Assembly: GCA_001632425.1 (NCBI GenBank)
Contig: KV425673.1
Location: 1 to 51,607 of the forward strand
Direction: 5' to 3'
Length of the DNA stretch: 51,607 bases
From: Neolentinus lepideus HHB14362 ss-1
Taxonomy: Eukaryota > Basidiomycota > Agaricomycetes > Gloeophyllales > Gloeophyllaceae
A program made the translations under genes and the position numbers. A model generated the notes under the pieces. The model did no database searches, had not been told where the DNA came from, and saw nothing but the letters and a program-made list of their open reading frames with translations. Shown here in pieces: positions 39,878 to 51,494 of this stretch. Within the stretch, counting starts at the first letter, position 1. Every line of letters begins with the position of its first letter.

Positions 39878-40094
39878 GAAATACGCAAGGCAGCTTGAGA
39901 TCTCGTGCACGCCAACAAGACGAAGTAGACGCCAACAGACGAATCCGTCCTTCCTTCCTTTGCATGGGGACATTGTTCGTCTGGATGAATCGTCGCGGTA
40001 GGATCTTCCGACGACCACGGCAGCCGCAACCTCGAACGCTCGCAATGCCCCTCCTTGCATCCCCAGGCGTCCCTCCTCTTACTTATCCACGGCA
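39878..40094 (+). repeat. Dispersed repeat, copy 1
   Basis: Shares long collinear blocks with 51320-51494: GAAATACGCAAGGCAGC, GATCTCGTGCACG, CAACAGACGAATCCGTCC, ACATTGTTCGTCTGGA, AATCGTCGCGGTAGGATC, ACGGCAGCCGCAACCTCG, TTGCATCCCCAGGC and ATCCACGGCA. This copy is longer by several small insertions. No ORF is conserved between the two. Confidence 0.8.
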
Positions 40095-40199
40095 CCGCTC
40101 CTCTTACTTATCCACGGCAACGCTCCTCACCACCTCGGATCGGCAAACGGCCGTAGAGTTCACAGATCGACAAACGGCCGCCGAGTTCACAGTTGGAGC
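40073..40199 (+). repeat. Short tandem duplications (25 bp x2 and 27 bp x2)
   Basis: CTCCTCTTACTTATCCACGG occurs twice with a 25-bp period (about 40073-40122). Then GATCGGCAAACGGCCGTAGA / GATCGACAAACGGCCGCCGA, each followed by GTTCACA, occupy 40138-40164 and 40165-40191. Confidence 0.75.
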
Positions 40200-40365
40200 A
40201 CTACGGTCCAGTTGTAGGCTCAGCGCTCAGACGTGATAGCGCTATCTATCTCGAGGAGCACTTTATGCAACCCAGATTGTCTGTCGAATCAGATCTGGGA
40301 CGCGGTGAGGAGATGTGGAGTGCGTTGGTGGATGGAGTCTGGGATATCTATATGTGTGAGGGACT

Positions 40366-40450
40366 GGAGTTTGGGATACGTCTGGAGAACTCAAGTCAGC
40401 GTACTTGGAGTTTGGGATACGTCTGGGGAATTTTAGTCTGGGATACCTCT
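40366..40450 (+). repeat. 41-bp tandem duplication
   Basis: GGAGTTTGGGATACGTCTGG occurs at 40366 and 40407, followed by a partial third GTCTGGGATAC at about 40436. Confidence 0.65.
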
Positions 40451-40618
40451 GAGGAACAGGACTTTGAGGATACCAGATTCGTCGCATTAAACCTTATAGC
40501 AGAACGGATCGAGGCCGTGCATGCATCCTGGCTGTTGGAAGATTCGGCTCCATTCTGCCTGTTGGAAGATTCGCATGCATCTTGCCTGCTCAAGACTGGC
40601 ATCCGTCTTGCTTGTTGT

Positions 40619-40699
40619 GGAACTCGCACGCATCTTACTGGTCGCGGAACTCGCATACACCTTACTGGCTGTGGAACTCGCACGCACCTTACTGACTGG
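40619..40699 (+). repeat. 27-bp tandem repeat, three units
   Basis: Units GGAACTCGCACGCATCTTAC, GGAACTCGCATACACCTTAC and GGAACTCGCACGCACCTTAC, each completed by TGGYYGY-like bases, lie exactly head to tail. Weaker related units (CTGTTGGAAGATTCG) precede them from about 40530. Confidence 0.75.
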
Positions 40700-41056
40700 G
40701 TAACTAGCGCAAAGAGTTAATCGGTATGGGAATTCACTCGCCAGAGATGTCTAGTATACATCCGACAATTTAGGGCAGGGAATCTAAGCGCGCATGCCAT
40801 CATCGAAGAAGGTGAGCGTCCCTACTTTGACAGAGGAGGATCCAGAAGGGGTAGTATCTGCGGGCGGTTAGGAGAGTCCACGGGCGCCACAAGTATGCAC
40901 ATGCAAAGAACCGAGAAATGGAAGCGATAAGAGACGGGGTGGGGATCGAAAGGTGTGAGGAGTAGGGAGGCGTAAGCGGCTGCAGGATGTTCTAGACGTG
41001 TTGTAAAGGGACGTACGGTCTGGGTATTGTGTTTTTAAGATCCGGTGGTGCGTTTG

Positions 41057-41089
41057 CGACCTAGCAAATAGACCAAATCAGCAAGTTAG
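41057..41089 (+). repeat. 32-bp direct repeat, copy 2
   Basis: CGACCTAGCAAATAGACCAA followed by ATCAGCAAGTTAG, matching 39668-39699. Confidence 0.65.
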
Positions 41090-41441
41090 TGGGTACGATG
41101 CCGTACGTCAAATTGGTATCTTGTATCGGCACCGTGTTTGGATACATATGTGCAATCCAACTCAAAAAAACTAGTGCGGTGTCGCATAACAGTTTGCATA
41201 ATCATTCCCCAGAAAACAACATTTCATATGCTTTGCCTACTGTGAGGCATAAAAGTAGCAACACGTCTCACAAGGAGTTAGAACTCCCGTATCGCAAGGG
41301 CGCAGTACAATAGTGTGGCGTGGGAAGGTACCTAAACAAGTAAACACTATGTGGCACGTATGTTCGCGACGAAGTCACCATCACCACACCTGCTTCTCCA
41401 CAATCATTCCAAATTCTTGCTTCTCATATTTTACACCAATA

Positions 41442-43537
41442 ATGGTAAAAGGAACTATCCATGAAGATAAGTGCAAGCCATTAACAGCTGCCAGACTGCG
41501 TGGCACTACGGTGAGAGACAGTTGATCATTGTGCTTTGCCACATTCTGAAAGCAGCGGTTGGAAGGGAGGAATTGGTGATGAATACGTTACATACTATCC
41601 GGCGGAAAACGTGAGGCTCTTGATTCCTTCAGAAGAGGTAAAGTATTGCATAATATCAGGTCCTGTCACATATTCATTGCGCACCACACAAGGTGAACAT
41701 AATGAATACGGACCTTCCCGGCCACGGAAAGAATGAAATATCGTACGAATCGAAGGATAGTTCGAAGAGACATCTTCTCAACTCAGATCAGGTGAGTAGT
41801 CTCTATGATATTGTCGCGTGCCACATTGGACCGACAACCACAAGGTGGCAGAGAAGAAGGGTGCACCCACTCGCCATCACATAAAGACGAATGAAGGAAA
41901 GAGAAAACGTAGCGACCCGGATGATTTTGAGTATGCTGTGAGTCGTCTCTCAACATCATTTCGTAGCTCGTCGGGAATGAACGTCACAGAAGACAACGAA
42001 GAAGCGGCGAGCGGCTCACCCTTCTTACATCGATGAGCTTCCAGTAGAGGTGCTCCAAGAGATCTTTGCGTTCTACATCCTCAGTGTCATCCGGACGCGA
42101 TTCACTGGCTTTGCCGTCTGGAGCACTATCATGCACGTGTGTGCAAGATGGAGGGATGCCTTGATCGGGCATCCAAGGCTGTGGACCCGGATCGAACTCG
42201 ACTGCTTACCGCTCTCAGCATTAGAAACTGTCCTAAAGTATGGTCAGAACATGCCTGTCTCTGTGTCTTGTATGATGAAGAACACCGACGAGAGGCTCGG
42301 AACAGTTATGGCCGCTGCTGATCGAATCGAGGCCCTCCAGCTCACCATCACGGCAAATCAGCTGCGGAAACTGGCAGGAAATGCAAACGAAGGGATGCCA
42401 GCTCTGAGGGAACTTGTTTTGTGGGCTACGGAACATTGGACGGACATAGACGCACCCGCGTTAGCATGCTTCTCGTCCCAGCAGTTAACTAAACTGCACA
42501 TGTGGGAGCTGTCATGGAAATCTGTGGAGCCGCTGCTCTGCGAGTCCATCACAGACCTCCACCTGAAAGGTGACTTTGGCGGTCTCACGACAAGGGAAAT
42601 GTTGGACGCTCTATCGAAGACTCCACACCTTCTTCGTCTCGAAGCCAGAATGAACAACAAGGGTGTGCCCCCTGATACCAAACCACTCCCTCAGGTAAAA
42701 CTCGAGGAGCTGAAGGAGTTGACATTGGACATCGAGTATGGAGAGGATGCGAAGCTGCTCGCAGCCCTTCTCACCCCGGCCATCAAGCATACAAAGCTAA
42801 CAGTCACGAGTTCCTGGCTCGAAGAGGACTTGGAACAAGTCATGGACATCATCGCACCACTGATCAATGACAGGACGGCGACAGGCCTTCTGAAAGTAGG
42901 TGATTTCGAAGCCCCAAAGTTCCACACGCTGTCCATGCGGCTATGGGATCCGGAAACAGTAGCTGCCGCGGCCGAGGACATTTCCTCACCTCAAAGGCCG
43001 GCACTGGAGCTGTACCTGCATCTCTTTTGGGATCAAGCGGACAGCGTAGAGTTATTGACAACGTATCTGGCTCCTACGCTGGAGCACATCGAAGATCTAT
43101 TTGTGGAGGATGGCCACTACCAGGACGGAGCGCTGACTACGTGGTACGAGCTTTTCATGCTCATGACTAGCGTACGTACGCTACATATTGAAGGGAACGG
43201 TGAACGTACCGTGCAGCTGGGATTTGATCCGCAGAGACCTGACAAAGACAGGACGGTCCTGTCCATCTTTCCTCTCCTGGAGAACCTCACCCTAGACAGA
43301 GTACGGTTCAAGGTACCTACCCACTTCTGCGATTGCGGGGCGGGTCTTCTGGAGCACCTGATAAGCTCCTTTGAGTACCGCGGCAGTGGCAGCTACACAA
43401 AAGATCTTACTATTCGCGACGCCGTAGATATCGGCAGAGAGGATGTGCAGCTGTTGGAAGGGTTGGTAGAGAATATAAGCTGGAAAGTATCAGACCCACG
43501 TGTGGAACAGCAGGAGCAGGTATACCTTGCATTGTAA
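41442..43537 (+). CDS. F-box protein with mini-exon N-terminus, about 607 aa
   Basis: Predicted SCF ubiquitin-ligase adaptor. Proposed exons: 41442-41510, 41566-41610, 41660-41692, 41756-41791 (or starting at 41732), 41845-41937, 41990-43537. Every intron is phase 0 and most are 49-63 bp. The mini-exons encode a polar leader with basic clusters (EGKRKRSDPDD, KTTKKRRAAH) that could be a nuclear signal. The F-box is in the large exon: YIDELPVEVLQEIFAFYILS, MHVCARWRDALIGHPRLWTR. An irregular LRR-like region follows (PALRELVLWATEHWTD, LEELKELTLDIEYGED, FPLLENLTLDRVRF). It is homologous to the gene at 48107-50325. An in-frame ATG at 41702 offers a shorter start, and upstream exons 5' of 41442 cannot be excluded. 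Confidence 0.75.
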
Positions 43538-46500
43538 CACCGCGGGTCACATTTCGATATCAGTGAGGTGTTCATTTAATGATTGTAATTATCAGAAATT
43601 TCTCCTTGATAGTAGGGAAATGTAGCTCATCACAGCGGACAACCAATCGCACCGAGTGCGAAGAACATGAGTGAAAGATATCATACAGACAGATCTGATA
43701 CGACGCTACTACCGTACGCGTCTCACTACCAAACATTAGCATCGCGAGACTGAGTAGACTAGAGAGGATGTACTTACCTGTAGCCAGTTATACCGTCTAC
43801 AAAGGGGCCAAATGGATAGCATCAGTCTCACATCTCAGCGAGCACACGCAACGTTGCAGTTTGGCCGGCATCTGCCGGTCCATCGGTGCAAATGGCCACA
43901 AATAGCCAAAGCCACACCGTCGAGCTGTCTGCGATATGTGATACATACAGTGCAATTTCGTGGACACATTCGAGAATACCTTCCGTTGTGCCATGATGCA
44001 ATCGCTAGGTAGGTCTGTAGCGGACAGTGGGGTACCGTTTGTCGGATGACTGTATGATGACACCAGAAGAACGCACTATCGCCGGTAAGAGATCTCGTCA
44101 AGAACCCATGCAATGACCTTTTATACGAGATCTTCTCATTCGTAGGAGCCTCACCTTCTAAGAAACACCCGCTGAAGATCATACAGAAGTGCGGGTTCTC
44201 AGCAGCGAAATAAACGATTGCAAGTCGATCTCGCAACTTTAAGCTTAAGGTAAGTGCTCTCAACATCCATCTGATAACTCGTGATAATTTTCAGCTATCG
44301 ACATCGCTGATCGTCCTTTTGTTTTCGACGTGTCATGCGACGCTCTTTGTCCTACCTCGACGGGCCATACTCCCGGGAAGTACATTGCTCGTTCAGGGCC
44401 CTTCTCTTCCTTATCCTTCCTCTATACCCGCAACCACTTCCTGTTAGAGTACCCTCCCTGGTCGATCTTTAATCAGATCTTGTCAGCGCTAATCGGCTTG
44501 CAACTATCCCTAGCGCCAACGCGAGAAATTCCCATCGTTGCCTGTACTGAAAGATCAAGAGCGATGTGGACGCTCTGTCTGCACAGGGCAGTACCAAGTC
44601 CGCCACTAGATGTACGTATCTTGTCCTTTGCCATCCTAGTCCCTGGTATGTCATGAGTATTCGTTGATGCTTGCATTCAGAGCAGGTCTGCCCAGGTACA
44701 CAGTCAAGTCACCGGCTCAGATGAGTCCAGCCTCCAGCTGCCTGATTTCCCTCCACGGAGCTTACACTCCTACCACTGCTGGTGTTTCCTTCAACGTCTA
44801 CAGTGCGTAATATTCTTCCTGTGTTTTACGTGCTCGAACTGATGTGCAATGCTCCTAGAGACAGCGCCACTATTTACTCTATCCCCGGCTCTTCGGTTGG
44901 TAGATTAGTGGCGAAATGCGGTAGGAGCTCGGAAGAAAATATTATAGTGTTTCGATCTATTCGTCAGGCGTTGTGACTTAGGACACGTTTCGCTAGACGA
45001 ATAGATCGAAACATTACAGTACGTATATAGTTTACCTTTCAGGGTGTGTTTGACAAGTGCCTCGGTCACGTCCATGTTGTAGAGCGGTATCATCCGCCAG
45101 AGACAAAGATCTTCGAGGACTCCATCCCTCCATCACTGGCAAACATGCGTAATTAAAGCCATCCGTATATCGATCAGTTACCTGCAAGTCTGGTCTGTAC
45201 ATACCGGCAAGGGCAATTGTTGATCCGCTTCTCCTCAGACATGTCCATTGTTCTCCTATCATGGTCTGTTACTATGAAATACCAAGTAGACGAGCCCAGG
45301 ATTAGCAGGCCTGATCCTAGAAGAGTCTGAGAGAAGAGATACGCCTAGGTCACGGTGCAACATCATTTGAAGGGCTGATACTGTGCGGAAACCCAGGTCC
45401 AAAACATGCAGCCAGTGACGTAGAACAAAGAGTCTCGTGTAGGATCCTCGAGAGTCGGAGTATGCCTGAATTCTTTATCAGATGAAAGTCAAACGCTTAT
45501 AATCCCAAGCGCGAGGCGCACACACTGCACTCGTCGCCTGTTTCGATTAATTCAACACCACCTCTATTCATCTTTCGAAGAAGCAACGTAGGATTCAGAA
45601 TTCTTCCAAGAAACCACTGCGAAAGGTGTATGAATCGAAAAGAAGATATAAGACAAATCGGATTCTGGCGCAGTCGGTGGCGATGGTTTTAAAGGGTGAG
45701 ACTCGACTTTCGTGTCACCAAACAGTTTAATTATGTTGACGTGTCGAAAGCACACGACAATCAGACACGCGGAAGAGATGTGGCATCGGCTAATTTGTGG
45801 CTATTCGTGGCCCACGCCGCGCTGTCTCGGGAGTTGCCGTGTAATTGCAACGTTGCAGCTCTCCGTTCATCGTCCGTTTGCTACTCGGTGCTCTTGCAGC
45901 TTGAAAGCATCAGACATAGGCAGATATCCATGATCAGAACTTTTCAGTGTGGTAGGTTTCTGTCTGACCGGATGGATCAGCTAGAGGTGAGTAATTTGGC
46001 TAGCAGTCTTGTGCGGCTAACAATCGTATTGTTGAGCAGTTAGACTCGTATATCGTCATGCTCATTTGTATCAAGACTATCTCACATATAGTATTTTGTT
46101 TTTGTTTGCGCTAGACTAATATGACGTAACTCTCATTCGTACCATTACCCTCATGCTCCGTAGGAATTTTTGAGTGTCTGGGTACCACATCACTAGCTGA
46201 TTATACTGGCGACGAACGAAGTCACTGAAATCTCGTTTTTCCACGAAAAAAGGTATGTATTATAAGTCTCTTGTTGCGTCGTTCACGGTACTGAAAGGGA
46301 TCATAGAAGAAACAGCGTCGATCAGGCGAATTGCGGGCACATAGTCAAATCTCTATCACGCGTATGCGGAAACTAGGTATGTTTTGTGCACCAGAACACA
46401 ATCCATTCATATACGGTATGGAACTATTGAATCCACAATTGTGCGTAACAGACTCTCTTCGAAGAATAACGGATATTTGCTTCTCGGCGCCCCATTACTA

Positions 46501-48106
46501 GCACAACCTTAAGATGGCTGCACTTTCGCATACGAGATATCTGAGCTCGTTTCTGATACATATACCTCGCCTTTCGTCTTCTTTGAATATTGTTTTTATA
46601 CGGAAGCTGATCTCCAAACTTCGTTCTTTGTAGGTCCAGAGTTCTTTCCTCATATCTCTCCTTCGACCAACCATTCTTCGGGTAAAACAATTGTCTTTAC
46701 TCGTGTTGCGCCCGTCTTGTAACCTGAATCTCGACTCGTTCAAATGTCTTTCTGTTCAATTCAAAGGGATTATATCAAGGATCGTGCGATTTGGACAGTG
46801 CAAATGGTCGCACGGCAATACGGTTCCGTGACGGTTGGTATGCTGCGTCTACTTTCTTTTAATGTACGATGAACGTATACGGAATGACTTGGCCCTGGCT
46901 CATTGCGACTCCGAGTACGTCCGTTCTCACTCATTCTCCCTTCTCATACCATTAATATTCCATCTATGGATGCAACTTCATGGTTCTGTCGCTTCAATAT
47001 CTACCTCATCGATCGACAGCTGTGGGAAGAGAGATGGTAAGATCATTTCTTCGTAACATATCTCAGCGGCAATGATATAATCTTCGTCTGTTTAGGGAAA
47101 ATATCCACAATCCTCGTCTAAAACCTTCTCGAGACCGCTACGTAATCGGAAGCTTGATTGGTAGGGCCTCGGTGCAGAACGCTATAAACGCTAATGTTCT
47201 GTAAAACTACCGGTCACAGTTTGATTCCGGTGCGGATGTGGCTGATACTATGGTGAGTAGAGTGAAAAGTACTCTAGGTGACTCAAATAATCCGTCGTTC
47301 GTCGGTGCGGCGTCTGTGTCTTAGCATCCGTTTCAGCCAACAAGTCACATTTCGCTCATCTCGTCAGATCTCTTCCTCTCCGGCTAGAGCGTCTCCCTAT
47401 TTTGAAATCAATACTATTGTCTGGATGCATCCCTTCAAGTCTTCGTTGTCCTCTGCGCAGAGCGCAATAGTCTGAGATCTTGTGAGGTCGTTCCGTTTTG
47501 TAGGCTGCCACGATACTTAAACAATCTTGTTAGATTCGAGATGCGATCCGGCTCATCGAGAGATCGGTAAAGAGGAGCTAATTGGTTTCTATGATTGCTG
47601 ATCCCGATTGCGGGACGAAGATGCCAATCGTCCTCTCCTCAAGCGTATCGGAATTCGTGTGACTTGCGTTGTATCATTTCATCGCCACTATGCATGTGGT
47701 TTGCTGAACTTACTCATACGCACAAAAAGAGATTCAAATGAGCCTCTACGTGGCCATCGCATTTACTGATTCTAAATACGTTAGCAAGTTTCTCTGCTCT
47801 CGATGCTGGTATCGTTGACTAATTGTGACGTCATTCAGGGCTCTCCAAGAACTTCGGCCTACGCATTTCAGTGATGTCTTTACTCCCTGCACCGCGATAT
47901 TGAATCGTCTTTGCCTAAGATTAAAAGTTTCAGCATGTGAGCACCATTCACAGCTAGTATATTTGGGTACGATATAATCGGAATGAAACAGAATGAATAC
48001 TACTGTATAATAATGTCTTTGTGATCCGCCACTCACGTACGCCAGCTTGGACCTTACGCAATACTCGATCTCCGTTTCTGTGTCCTTCTCTGCCTACCCC
48101 CACTCC
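43538..48106. other. Gene-poor 4.6-kb region between convergent F-box genes
   Basis: Both flanking genes end toward it. ORFs are short and lack domains. It holds the perfect inverted repeat at 44948-45013 and a few possible relics: minus ORF ends at 43835-44266 and a Lys/Arg-rich minus stretch at 46500-46740. AT content is higher than in the left half of the window. Confidence 0.5.
44948..45013. repeat. Perfect 18-bp inverted repeat with 30-bp loop
   Basis: TGTTTCGATCTATTCGTC (44948-44965) is the exact reverse complement of GACGAATAGATCGAAACA (44996-45013). It would form a strong hairpin in DNA or RNA. Flanks do not extend the match, and no ORF depends on it. Confidence 0.9.
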
Positions 48107-50325
48107 TCAATGGACCCAAGTGACGTTCGTGACCATTTCCGTCAACATCTCGATGTCCTCCTTATCCACGCCTATGCAGCAAGACATTGTAAGGTTGTTG
48201 ATTTGTTGTGTGCCACTGCGACAATGACACGATCTTAGCAGATGCCCCATGAAGCCGCATTCCTCTGGAGATCCGGGCGGCCTGAATCGGACGGATTCCA
48301 TAACCACAGACTGTAACCGGGGAAATATCATATACCACCCTCCGCCCTGGGTAGGATTGAGGACACTGAATCCCCGTGGCATAGCATTAGCCCCGCGACC
48401 ACGTAGGTGTAGTGTGCAGACTTCGCTCATAAGCCCAAATATAGCACGCCATGCTGATGGTGAGTGGTGCTCATATTCACCGTCCACGATTCTGAGATCT
48501 TGGGCAGCACCTAAGAACGGCGCGAAGTTGTCTAAAAGGCTCCAGAAAGGCATGTCCGGGTTGAAGAAGCGGTCGAATGTTATACATGCGCCTTGTGTCT
48601 GAGTCGCGGAGGAGAAACTCGTGAACTGAGACATGATCCTGAGCTCGAGATTCATGCGATCGCGTGCTTCGAATACTGCGACGCGTCCTGATTGACCTCC
48701 AGCGACCTGCTCGATCAGTGGTAAGATTGCTGCCATTACATCAGGCCTGGTGGTCTCGTCTTCGGGATGTGGTGGACAAATGGTGAAGTGTACAAATTTT
48801 AGCTTTGGTACAGAGACTGAGGCCAGGAACTTGACACTGTCTTCATTGTAGATAGTCAGCCGAAGCTCCTCCAGTTCTGCCAGTGTAACATTTGTCTGCT
48901 GAGCGGTCGGGGGATCAATAGCGACGTCAATTTCGAGCCGATGGAGTTGTGGAGATTTGGTCAAAGTAAGTATAATTTCTTCCGTTGTCAGACTCTGGCC
49001 TCCTCCATTTAGGGACAGATCCTGCAGAGCGGGAGACAGGAGCATTTCAAACTCGGCAAAGGAGAAGTCCCGCAGGTGAATCTTTGCGAGCCGCTCAGTC
49101 GGGAACTGCGCCAGCAATGCGCTCTCGTGCACCTGCGGTGCGCCGTGCAGGTTTAATCTGCAGAGGTTGAGCTCTCGCAGCTCAGACATATGACAGCCAC
49201 AGTGCCGCCCAATGTATGCCAGGATTGTGTCAGGCAGTACAAAGTCGAGCGATCGTATCCTCGCTGCGTTATCGACAATCATCTTGAGCTTCTTCTTGCT
49301 TGTTGTGGAAGGCAGGTCGCCTGTGAACGAGAGCAAGGCCCGGCTCGTTCCGCCCTGACCGTCTGGTTTCTCAGTGCGGGAGAGGAGCATCTTGGCTACC
49401 TTTATGTCTTCTAGAGAGATGTGTGACCACATCTTGGTATGGTCCTCGGCGATCCTTCTCCACTTTCTGGATACGTGCGTAATCCGTATCCATGCGTAAG
49501 GGGAACTTGGTGGCGGTTGCGTGGCATCTTGGATGTAGATGGACATGATCTTGGCCAACATTTCTGTTGGTAGCGTGTCAATCGTGGGCCGTGAGTTCAG
49601 CCTTGCCATCGAAGAGCTTTCGCCACTCTTGACCTCCTTCTAGAGTGACATTCAGTCAAAACGTGCCACAGAACTGTCGAACAAGCCCACTAACCATGTG
49701 GTTTTTCTCTCCAGTTGTGTTAGACACATATCTTCCTGATTCATGGCTGACAATGTCGCCTTGCAGCTTCGAGGAACGATGTTTCTTTGTGACCCTCTAT
49801 GGTTTTAATTAGGATGTGGCACAAAGAATCACGAAAAGAATCGCTCACCTCATCTTTCTCCTCTTCAACCATCTTTCGCTTCCCTTTCAGTCCGCCTCGA
49901 TCTCCATTGGCTCCAAGGTCTTTCTGTGGCACACAACAAGGCTGTGGCACAAAGTGGCATTGGGTATCCCTCACCTGTTCTGCGGCATCCGACGCGGCGA
50001 TATCTTTGTATTTGTAGTTAAAATATGTGCTTGTCGCGTCCGACGATACTTGCTGACATTGGTCAGGTGTTACCTTGGCATTTGTCGCCTGCGGTCGGCG
50101 GTGAGAGGGAGAATAAGGTGGCAGTGAAGGCCATCTCACCTCACCCGAGCGCGTCAAAGCTCCCTCCTCCAAATTCTCCTCCTTATAGCATTTCGGAACC
50201 CCACGCATCCTCTCCCTCGACTTCTGTGGCCGCCGTCAGAGTGTGGCACAGAAGGGCAAGCACAAAATATTCCTCACCAAGTTGCCTTTCTTCGGACTTG
50301 TCAGATTGCCCTGCGCTTTTTCCAT
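48107..50325 (-). CDS. F-box protein with mini-exon N-terminus, 651 aa
   Basis: Paralogue of the F-box gene at 41.4 kb. Exons: 50325-50278 (16 codons), 50223-50140 (28), 50088-49975 (38), 49923-49849 (25), 49796-49695 (34), 49639-48107 (510 codons plus stop). All five introns are 51-55 bp and phase 0, so each internal exon is a symmetric module. The leader begins MEKAQGNLTSPKKGNL and has basic/acidic clusters (GLKGKRKMVEEEKDE, RVTKKHRSSK). The F-box starts in the last exon: IDTLPTEMLAKIMSIYIQ, ITHVSRKWRRIAEDHTKMWS. LRR-like segments follow (MSELRELNLCRLNLHG, LAELEELRLTIYNED), ending VTNVTWVH. The ATG at 49609 in the last exon would give a shorter protein that still has the F-box. Ubiquitin-ligase adaptor function is inferred from family. 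Confidence 0.82.
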
Positions 50326-51060
50326 GTTGGATATCGCCATGGTCTGTAGGAGCAGATTATATGAGGTACAGGTGTTCACAGAAGATGTGGTTCGGTTGTC
50401 TTTGAGGGATCAACTACCCGCATTACGTTTTTCCCACGACGTGCTCACTGTCTTTCCTTGGATTCGGTGTTCATTACGCGCCTCGGAGTTGATCATATTT
50501 CGCGGTCTCTAAACGTTACCGTTGTTTGATATGAAACCGCTGCCATTGATGCGGTGTGTCAAGACGACTCGTGGGACGGCGTTGGTACATTGTACAAAAC
50601 CTACGCGTACATACGGACTCACTACGTTGTACTGGCACATCGCGCACCCCAACGTCACCACCTCCGTGTACCACGCTGACTCTCGATCTGGAGTACGTTA
50701 CGTTCCGCGGACTGAGTCTCCTCCACAAGCAGTCTCTAAGTGTCACGTTCTCCCTGACATGGTGGGATCAAGTCAACACCACAGCAGGAACACTCTGCCT
50801 TTCCGAGTGATGTGAAAGAGAGCATAGATACACGCCGTTCGGTAGACTGGAGTGTCTCGCGATCGGAGGCTGCGCACTCGCCCAAGACGGCTCAGCCGCA
50901 GGAAACACACCCATCGCACCCACCCATATGCCGCCAACCGCGGGACTCTGACGCAGGCGCAGACTATCCACCCATCGCATCTGCCTGCTTGCAGATCTTA
51001 ACCGGCGCATCCCCTGCACGAGAAGAACCAACACAGCCGTCGGCGACAGGTACGCAATCT
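50326..51060. other. Upstream region of the F-box gene
   Basis: No firm gene. A plus-strand ORF tail at 50660-50810 reads LTLDLEYVTFRGLSLLHKQS, vaguely like the LRR part of the local F-box family (ELTLDIEYGEDAKLLAALL), and may be a relic. Confidence 0.4.
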
Positions 51061-51139
51061 CACAACCCCATATATAGATGGCTGTGGAATCCGGACGGGA
51101 ACACTTCTCGTGTGGGACCGCGCAGAGTCATCTGGCTCC

Positions 51140-51220
51140 CGTGTTGTCTGCCACATATCGAAGGGAGCGGTGAACCCAATCCCACCCTATCTAGACAGAG
51201 TACGCTCCAATTCTTCGTGG
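51140..51220 (+). pseudogene. Possible F-box gene relic
   Basis: CCACATATCGAAGGGAGCGG then TGAAC resembles CTACATATTGAAGGGAACGG then TGAAC of the F-box gene near 43180. CTAGACAGAGTACGCTCCAA resembles CTAGACAGAGTACGGTTCAA near 43295. The order is the same but the spacing is shorter, as after an internal deletion. No frame is open through it. Confidence 0.4.
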
Positions 51221-51319
51221 CCTCGAGTGCCACGAACGTACTATCCGGCTGTCGGAGGGAAAGAGCGTACTAGTTCTCTTTGACACCCTCGTCGCAATTT
51301 CTTGAGTGGTGCTCGTCGG

Positions 51320-51494
51320 GAAATACGCAAGGCAGCCCGAGTGGGATCTCGTGCACGAAGTAGACGTCAACAGACGAATCCGTCCACATTGTTCGTCTGG
51401 AGAATCGTCGCGGTAGGATCACGGCAGCCGCAACCTCGGACGCTCGCAATGTCCTTTGTTGCATCCCCAGGCCTCCTCTTCCTGATCCACGGCA
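51320..51494 (+). repeat. Dispersed repeat, copy 2
   Basis: Second copy of the repeat at 39878-40094, same orientation, about 11.4 kb away, shorter by several deletions. Confidence 0.8.
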
